In this document: positions 60,673 through 64,000 of the stretch, in pieces | Layout of the letters: each line of letters starts with the position of its first letter | Numbering within the stretch: the first letter of the stretch is position 1 | The notes under the pieces: model-generated | What the model was told of the DNA's origin: nothing | Databases searched by the model: none | What the model saw: the letters and a program-made list of their open reading frames with translations, nothing else | Position numbers and translations under genes: made by a program | From: Stenotrophomonas maltophilia | GTDB taxonomy: Bacteria; Pseudomonadota; Gammaproteobacteria; Xanthomonadales; Xanthomonadaceae | Direction of reading: 5' to 3' | DNA length: 64,000 nt | Assembly: GCA_009912235.1 (NCBI GenBank) | Contig: WNDS01000002.1 | Location: 434,001-498,000, forward strand

Positions 60673-62619
60673 ATGCCCCAGCCTGTACGCGCCCTGGCGC
60701 TCGCCATCGCCTCGTTGATGCTGTTCAGCGCCGTTCCCTCGGCCGAGGCGGTGAAGAAGAAGGCCGCCCGCCCCGCCGCCGCGCAGACCCGCCAGGCGGC
60801 CAAGCCCAAGGCCAAGCCACGCGCCGCCCCGGCCCCGCGCCGCGCCAGCACGCCGGCCCGCCGTGCCGCACCGGCCGCCGTGCGCGCCCCCACCAAGGCC
60901 GTGCAGCTCGAGCGCCTGTACGAGGAATACTGGGACGCCTCGATGCGGCTGAACCCGCTGCAGGCCACCTTCCAGGGCGACAGCCGCTACAACGACCAGC
61001 TGCCCAACTTCCTGTCCGCCGCCTGGCGCCAGCAATCGCACGACTTCACCACCGAATGGCTGGGCAAGGTCGAGGCGATCGGCAGCGACGGCCTGCAGGG
61101 CCAGGACCTGCTCAGCTATCAGATGTTCGTGCGCGACGCGCGCGCCTCGCTGGCCGCCGAACGCTTCCCGTCGTGGATGCAGCCGATCAGCCAGTACTAC
61201 AACCTGGGCAGCATCATGGCCATCCTCGGCGCCGGTGCCGGGGCCCAGCCGTTCAACACGGTGAAGGATTACGACGACTGGTCGCGCCGCTCGCTGGGCA
61301 TCGCGCCGCTGTTCGAGCAGGCCGTGGACAACATGCGCCAGGGCATGAAGGCCGGCGTGGTGCAGCCGCGCGACCTGATGGAAAAGGTGCTGCCGCAGCT
61401 GGATGCGGTGATCAAGCCGACCGCCGAGGAAAGCATCTTCTGGTCGCCCATCCGCACCATGCCCGAATCGATTTCCGCCGAGGACAAGGCGCGCATCAGC
61501 GCTGAGTACAAGCGCATGATCGAGTACCGCCTCATGCCCGCCTACCGCGCGCTGCGCGGCTTCATCGCCACCGAATACCTGCCGGCCACGCGCCGCAGCG
61601 ACGGCATGGATGCGCTGCCCGACGGCCAGGCCTGGTACGCCAACCTGATCGTGCAGGCCACCGCCACCGACCAGACCCCGGCCCAGCTGCACGCCCTGGG
61701 CGAACAGCGCGTGCAGGAACTACAGGCCGACATCACCGCGGTGATGAAGGACAACCGCCTGCGCGGTTCGCAGGCCAAGCTGCTACGCAGCATGCGCAGC
61801 GACCGACAGTTCCAGTACAGCGACGCCAACGCCCTGCTGGCCCGCTACCGTGCCGTGCAGCAGCAGGTCGGCACACGCCTGGGCAGCGTGCTCGGTACGC
61901 TGCCGAAGGCACCGCTGGACATCCGCGCGGTGGAACCCGAGCGCACCCTGACCGCTGCGGCCGCCAGTTACCAGCAGGCCCTGCCGGGCCAGCCCGCGCT
62001 GCTGTACGTCAACACCCGCGACCTGCCCAGCCGCAAGCGCTGGGGCATTCCCGCGCAGTACCTGCACGAAGGCATTCCCGGCCGCCACGTGCAGCTGGGC
62101 CTGCAGCAGGAACTGGACAAGCTGCCGCGCTTCCGCCGCCAGGGCGGCGACCTGGCCTTCATCGAAGGCTGGGGCCTGTACGCCGAAACCCTGGGCGACG
62201 AACTGGGCGTCTACACCGATCCCTACGACCGCATCGGCTACCTGTACTCGCGCCTGCTGCGCGCCGCGCGCGTGGTGGCCGACACCGGCCTGCACGCCCA
62301 GGGCTGGAGCAAGCAGCAGGCCGTGGCCTACCTGCAGAAATCGGCCGAACTGGGCAGCGATGACGCCACCGCCGAAGTCGAACGGATGATGGCCCAGCCC
62401 GGCCAGGCCTTGTCCAACGTGCTTGGCCTGCTGGCCATCACCCGCCTGCGCGACCGCGCCAAGGCGGTCCAGGGTGCCGCGTTCGACGAACGCCGCTTCC
62501 ATGCCGAACTGCTGAAGGACGGCTCGATGCCGCTGGACGTGCTGCAGCACAAGATGGAACGCTGGCTGGCACAGCCCGCCGCACCGGCGGCGCCGGCCAC
62601 CCCGGCGGCAACGCCGTGA
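60673..62619 (+). CDS. DUF885 metal-dependent hydrolase-like protein with an altered motif residue
   Basis: This secreted protein of 648 residues has a signal peptide ending AVPSAEA, then an Ala/Lys/Arg-rich linker (residues ~30-80), and a DUF885 domain: EYWDASMRLNPLQATFQGDSRYND, then the HExxPG core YLHEGIPGR (His465, Glu466), and AFIEGWGLYAETLGDELGVY. In the family the core normally reads HEGIPGH; here codon CGC at 62083-62085 gives Arg471 in place of His. Loss of a zinc ligand would inactivate the enzyme. An Ala/Pro-rich C-terminal tail follows. The stop overlaps the next start by GTGA. Confidence 0.9.
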   Translation: MPQPVRALALAIASLMLFSAVPSAEAVKKKAARPAAAQTRQAAKPKAKPRAAPAPRRASTPARRAAPAAVRAPTKAVQLERLYEEYWDASMRLNPLQATFQGDSRYNDQLPNFLSAAWRQQSHDFTTEWLGKVEAIGSDGLQGQDLLSYQMFVRDARASLAAERFPSWMQPISQYYNLGSIMAILGAGAGAQPFNTVKDYDDWSRRSLGIAPLFEQAVDNMRQGMKAGVVQPRDLMEKVLPQLDAVIKPTAEESIFWSPIRTMPESISAEDKARISAEYKRMIEYRLMPAYRALRGFIATEYLPATRRSDGMDALPDGQAWYANLIVQATATDQTPAQLHALGEQRVQELQADITAVMKDNRLRGSQAKLLRSMRSDRQFQYSDANALLARYRAVQQQVGTRLGSVLGTLPKAPLDIRAVEPERTLTAAAASYQQALPGQPALLYVNTRDLPSRKRWGIPAQYLHEGIPGRHVQLGLQQELDKLPRFRRQGGDLAFIEGWGLYAETLGDELGVYTDPYDRIGYLYSRLLRAARVVADTGLHAQGWSKQQAVAYLQKSAELGSDDATAEVERMMAQPGQALSNVLGLLAITRLRDRAKAVQGAAFDERRFHAELLKDGSMPLDVLQHKMERWLAQPAAPAAPATPAATP

Positions 62620-63020
62620 GCGGGCCCGACGCGGCCCTGCTGGGCATCCACCATGCCGCGTTGATCTGCAGCGACTACGCGCGCTCCAAAGCGTTCTACG
62701 TGGGCGTGCTCGGCCTGCGCGTGCTGGCGGAAAACCACCGCCCCGCACGCGATTCCTGGAAGCTGGACCTGGCCCTGCCCGACGGCGGCCAGCTGGAACT
62801 ATTCTCCTTCCCCTCGCCCCCGCCGCGGCCCAGCCGCCCGGAGGCACAGGGCCTGCGCCACCTGGCCTTCCGGGTGGCAGCGCTGGAGCCGTTCATCGCC
62901 CACCTCGCCGCCCATGGCGTGGCCTGCGAACCGATCCGCGTGGACGAATACACCGGCCGCCGCTTCACCTTCTTCGCCGACCCCGACGACCTGCCGCTGG
63001 AGCTGTACGAAACCGGTTGA
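62616..63020 (+). CDS. VOC-family glyoxalase-like protein (GloA2/YaeR type)
   Basis: This 134-residue single vicinal-oxygen-chelate domain reads IHHAALICSDYARSKAFYVGVLGL, ELFSFPSPPPRPSRPEAQGLRHLAFRV and FFADPDDLPLELYE. It has metal-binding His in IHHAA and GLRHLAF, and Glu in LELFSF and LELYE. It resembles the YaeR/GloA2 group rather than classical glyoxalase I. The substrate is unproven. The GTG start at 62616 overlaps the DUF885 stop. Confidence 0.9.
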   Translation: MSGPDAALLGIHHAALICSDYARSKAFYVGVLGLRVLAENHRPARDSWKLDLALPDGGQLELFSFPSPPPRPSRPEAQGLRHLAFRVAALEPFIAHLAAHGVACEPIRVDEYTGRRFTFFADPDDLPLELYETG

Positions 63021-63040
63021 GGCAGGCGTTTCGGGTTTTC

Positions 63041-63157
63041 ATCCATGATGCCGTGGATTCATAGAAGCCCGCTCCGTCAGGCGTTCATCCACGCATGGCG
63101 TGGATCTACAAAAGCCTTCCCCGTCAGGCGTTTGTCGACGCATGGCGTGGACCCACA
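63041..63157. repeat. Three SMAG/REP-like palindromes in a ~46-base tandem array
   Basis: Copies at 63041-63064, 63087-63109 and 63134-63157 share the palindrome ATCCACGC-ATG-GCGTGGAT with CTAC at the right end, i.e. GTAG on the minus strand. The first and third carry substitutions. The spacers between them share CGTCAGGCGTT. Compare 13523-13545. Confidence 0.85.
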
Positions 63158-63178
63158 CAGCCCCGGACAACGGTCGGA

Positions 63179-63280
63179 GGCGGGGTGGGTCCGGTGGCAG
63201 GGGCGTGAGCGCCATGGATGGCGCGACCGAGGCTACAGGGACGTACTTGCGCCGTCCCCTGCCACCGGACCCGCCCCGCC
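63179..63280. repeat. 102-base inverted repeat with an inner hairpin
   Basis: Arms at 63179-63204 and 63255-63280 match at 24 of 26 positions. The 50-base loop holds a second stem, GCGCC-ATGGAT-GGCGC, at 63209-63224. No gene covers it. It lies between a tandem SMAG array and the DUF2147 gene, and is probably a dispersed intergenic element. Confidence 0.8.
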
Positions 63281-63451
63281 ATGCCCGGGAACCCTGCTGT
63301 TGCCTTTGCTTCGGCCGTTGCGGTTGCCGTGGCTTGAAGCAGGTGACGGGCGCAGCCCGGCCGCCCCCCCCTTCCCCATACCCCGCCGAATGGGTATACA
63401 GTCGGGCTGTGCCGGGTTGCCCGGCCCCATCGAACACCCTGGGAGGGGACC
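63281..63451 (+). promoter_or_regulatory. Leader of DUF2147 gene
   Basis: No gene is visible. A C8 run at 63364-63371 lies in front of TATACA at 63395-63400, a possible -10 box. GGGAGGGG just before 63452 is the ribosome site. Confidence 0.45.
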
Positions 63452-63901
63452 ATGCGCAAGACCTTCAAGACCCTGCTGCTGGCGCTGCCGCTGTGCCTGG
63501 CCGCCCTGTCGGCACAGGCCGCCGACGGCGCCGCCGGCCGCTGGAAGACCATCGACGACAAGACCGGCAAGGTGAAGTCCATCGTCGAGATCAGCCAGGC
63601 CGCCAACGGCACCCTGTCCGGCAAGGTGGTCGAGATCCTGCATTCGGACAAGGGCCCCAACCCGGTCTGCGACGGCTGCGATGGCGCCAACAAGAACAAG
63701 CCGGTGAAGGGCATGGCCATCCTGTGGAACCTGTCCCAGGACAAGGGCAGCACCAGCAAGTGGTCCGGCGGCACCATCCTCGACCCGGGCAACGGCAAGA
63801 CCTACAAGTCCAAGCTGGAACTGCAGCCCGGAGGCGGCAAGCTGGACGTGGCCGGCTGCATCGCCTTCATCTGCCGCTCGCAGACCTGGGTGCGCGAATA
63901 A
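63452..63901 (+). CDS. DUF2147 secreted protein
   Basis: This 149-residue protein has a signal peptide ending LSAQA (residues 1-23). The DUF2147 core follows: GRWKTIDDKTGKVKSIVEI, SGKVVEILHS, and LDVAGCIAFICRSQTWVR at the C-terminus. It has four or five Cys, including VCDGCDG. The family is made of small periplasmic beta-rich proteins of unknown role. A strong GGGAGGGG ribosome site precedes the ATG. Confidence 0.92.
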   Translation: MRKTFKTLLLALPLCLAALSAQAADGAAGRWKTIDDKTGKVKSIVEISQAANGTLSGKVVEILHSDKGPNPVCDGCDGANKNKPVKGMAILWNLSQDKGSTSKWSGGTILDPGNGKTYKSKLELQPGGGKLDVAGCIAFICRSQTWVRE

Positions 63902-64000
63902 CCCGCGCCCCGCCTGCAGCGCCCTGGTGACCCGGCTCCGGCCGGGTCACTGCGTTGCGGCCGTGCGATAATCCCTGGTTCCCCCGGCTGAACCCGTGAC
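63902..64000 (+). other. Right edge, no gene recognised
   Basis: An imperfect dyad, GACCCGGCTCC/GGCCGGGTC, at about 63929-63948 may be the DUF2147 terminator. The rest is upstream of a gene beyond the window. Confidence 0.4.

Noticed and set aside
63041..63157. Possible CRISPR array
   Set aside because: Only three copies, palindromic, with conserved spacers and GTAG ends. This is a REP/SMAG array, and no cas gene is present.

Overview
The window is high-GC gammaproteobacterial chromosome. It most resembles Xanthomonadaceae, and within that family Stenotrophomonas (S. maltophilia complex). The reasons are three large TonB-dependent receptors, a leuS-lptE-holA-nadD-rsfS-rlmH block and a maf-rng-yhdP-tldD block, a perfect CRP/Clp-type operator, and GTAG-headed palindromes of the kind known in S. 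maltophilia as SMAG/REP elements. I see no prophage, insertion sequence, integron, CRISPR array or secretion island. This is an ordinary core and peripheral chromosomal segment.

Layout. 0.2-6.7 kb: two TonB-dependent receptors in tandem, both broken. 6.9-11.2 kb: a pair of M13 metallopeptidase paralogues, one with an intact zinc site and one without. 11.5-20.2 kb: a PhnB-like protein overlapping an FAD oxidoreductase, then leftward genes for rhomboid protease, an alkyltransferase-like protein, an EamA transporter, glutathione reductase, a D-amino-acid-oxidase-like flavoprotein, a DUF418 membrane protein and SlyD. 20.3-25.3 kb: two NlpC/P60 hydrolases, a dicarboxylate/glutamate symporter and an alkaline phosphatase. 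25.4-27.8 kb: tilS, xseB, ispA. 27.9-38.1 kb: DUF4870, pmbA, darP, then tldD-yhdP-rng-maf on the minus strand. 38.2-45.3 kb: a SIMPL protein, TonB, a third and intact receptor, an APC permease and a secreted esterase. 45.5-51.6 kb: tRNA-Asn and the leuS block. 52-57.8 kb: a small secreted protein, DUF998, a TPR-thioredoxin, a FecR/LysM protein and a CHASE2-GGDEF cyclase. 57.8-64 kb: a membrane-anchored unknown, DUF502, a queuosine-precursor transporter, a DUF885 hydrolase, a glyoxalase-fold protein, a repeat-rich gap and DUF2147.

The most striking property is damage. Eleven of about 51 protein genes are interrupted, by only two kinds of lesion. One is a small indel in a simple-sequence tract: G7, G8, C8, (GC)n or GCC repeats. 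The other is an in-frame TAG where CAG (Gln) fits; there are four of these. The genes most likely to be essential (leuS, holA, nadD, lptE, ispA, tilS, rng) are all clean. Slippage in short repeats plus C-to-T transitions is what loss of mismatch repair produces, and mutator lineages are known in chronically infecting S. maltophilia. Homopolymer sequencing error is the main rival explanation for the indels but explains the amber codons poorly. Functions predicted lost or reduced include glutathione reductase, TldD (partner of the intact PmbA), a c-di-GMP cyclase, an amino-acid antiporter and two outer-membrane receptors.

Functional links: TonB lies just upstream of the intact receptor; FecR/LysM and CHASE2-GGDEF overlap by 4 bases and look like one envelope-sensing unit; XseB and IspA are translationally coupled; and the leuS, maf-rng and DUF418-to-gor blocks are tight operons. 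Full domain and database searches could not be run here, so names rest on motifs and gene order that I recognise.
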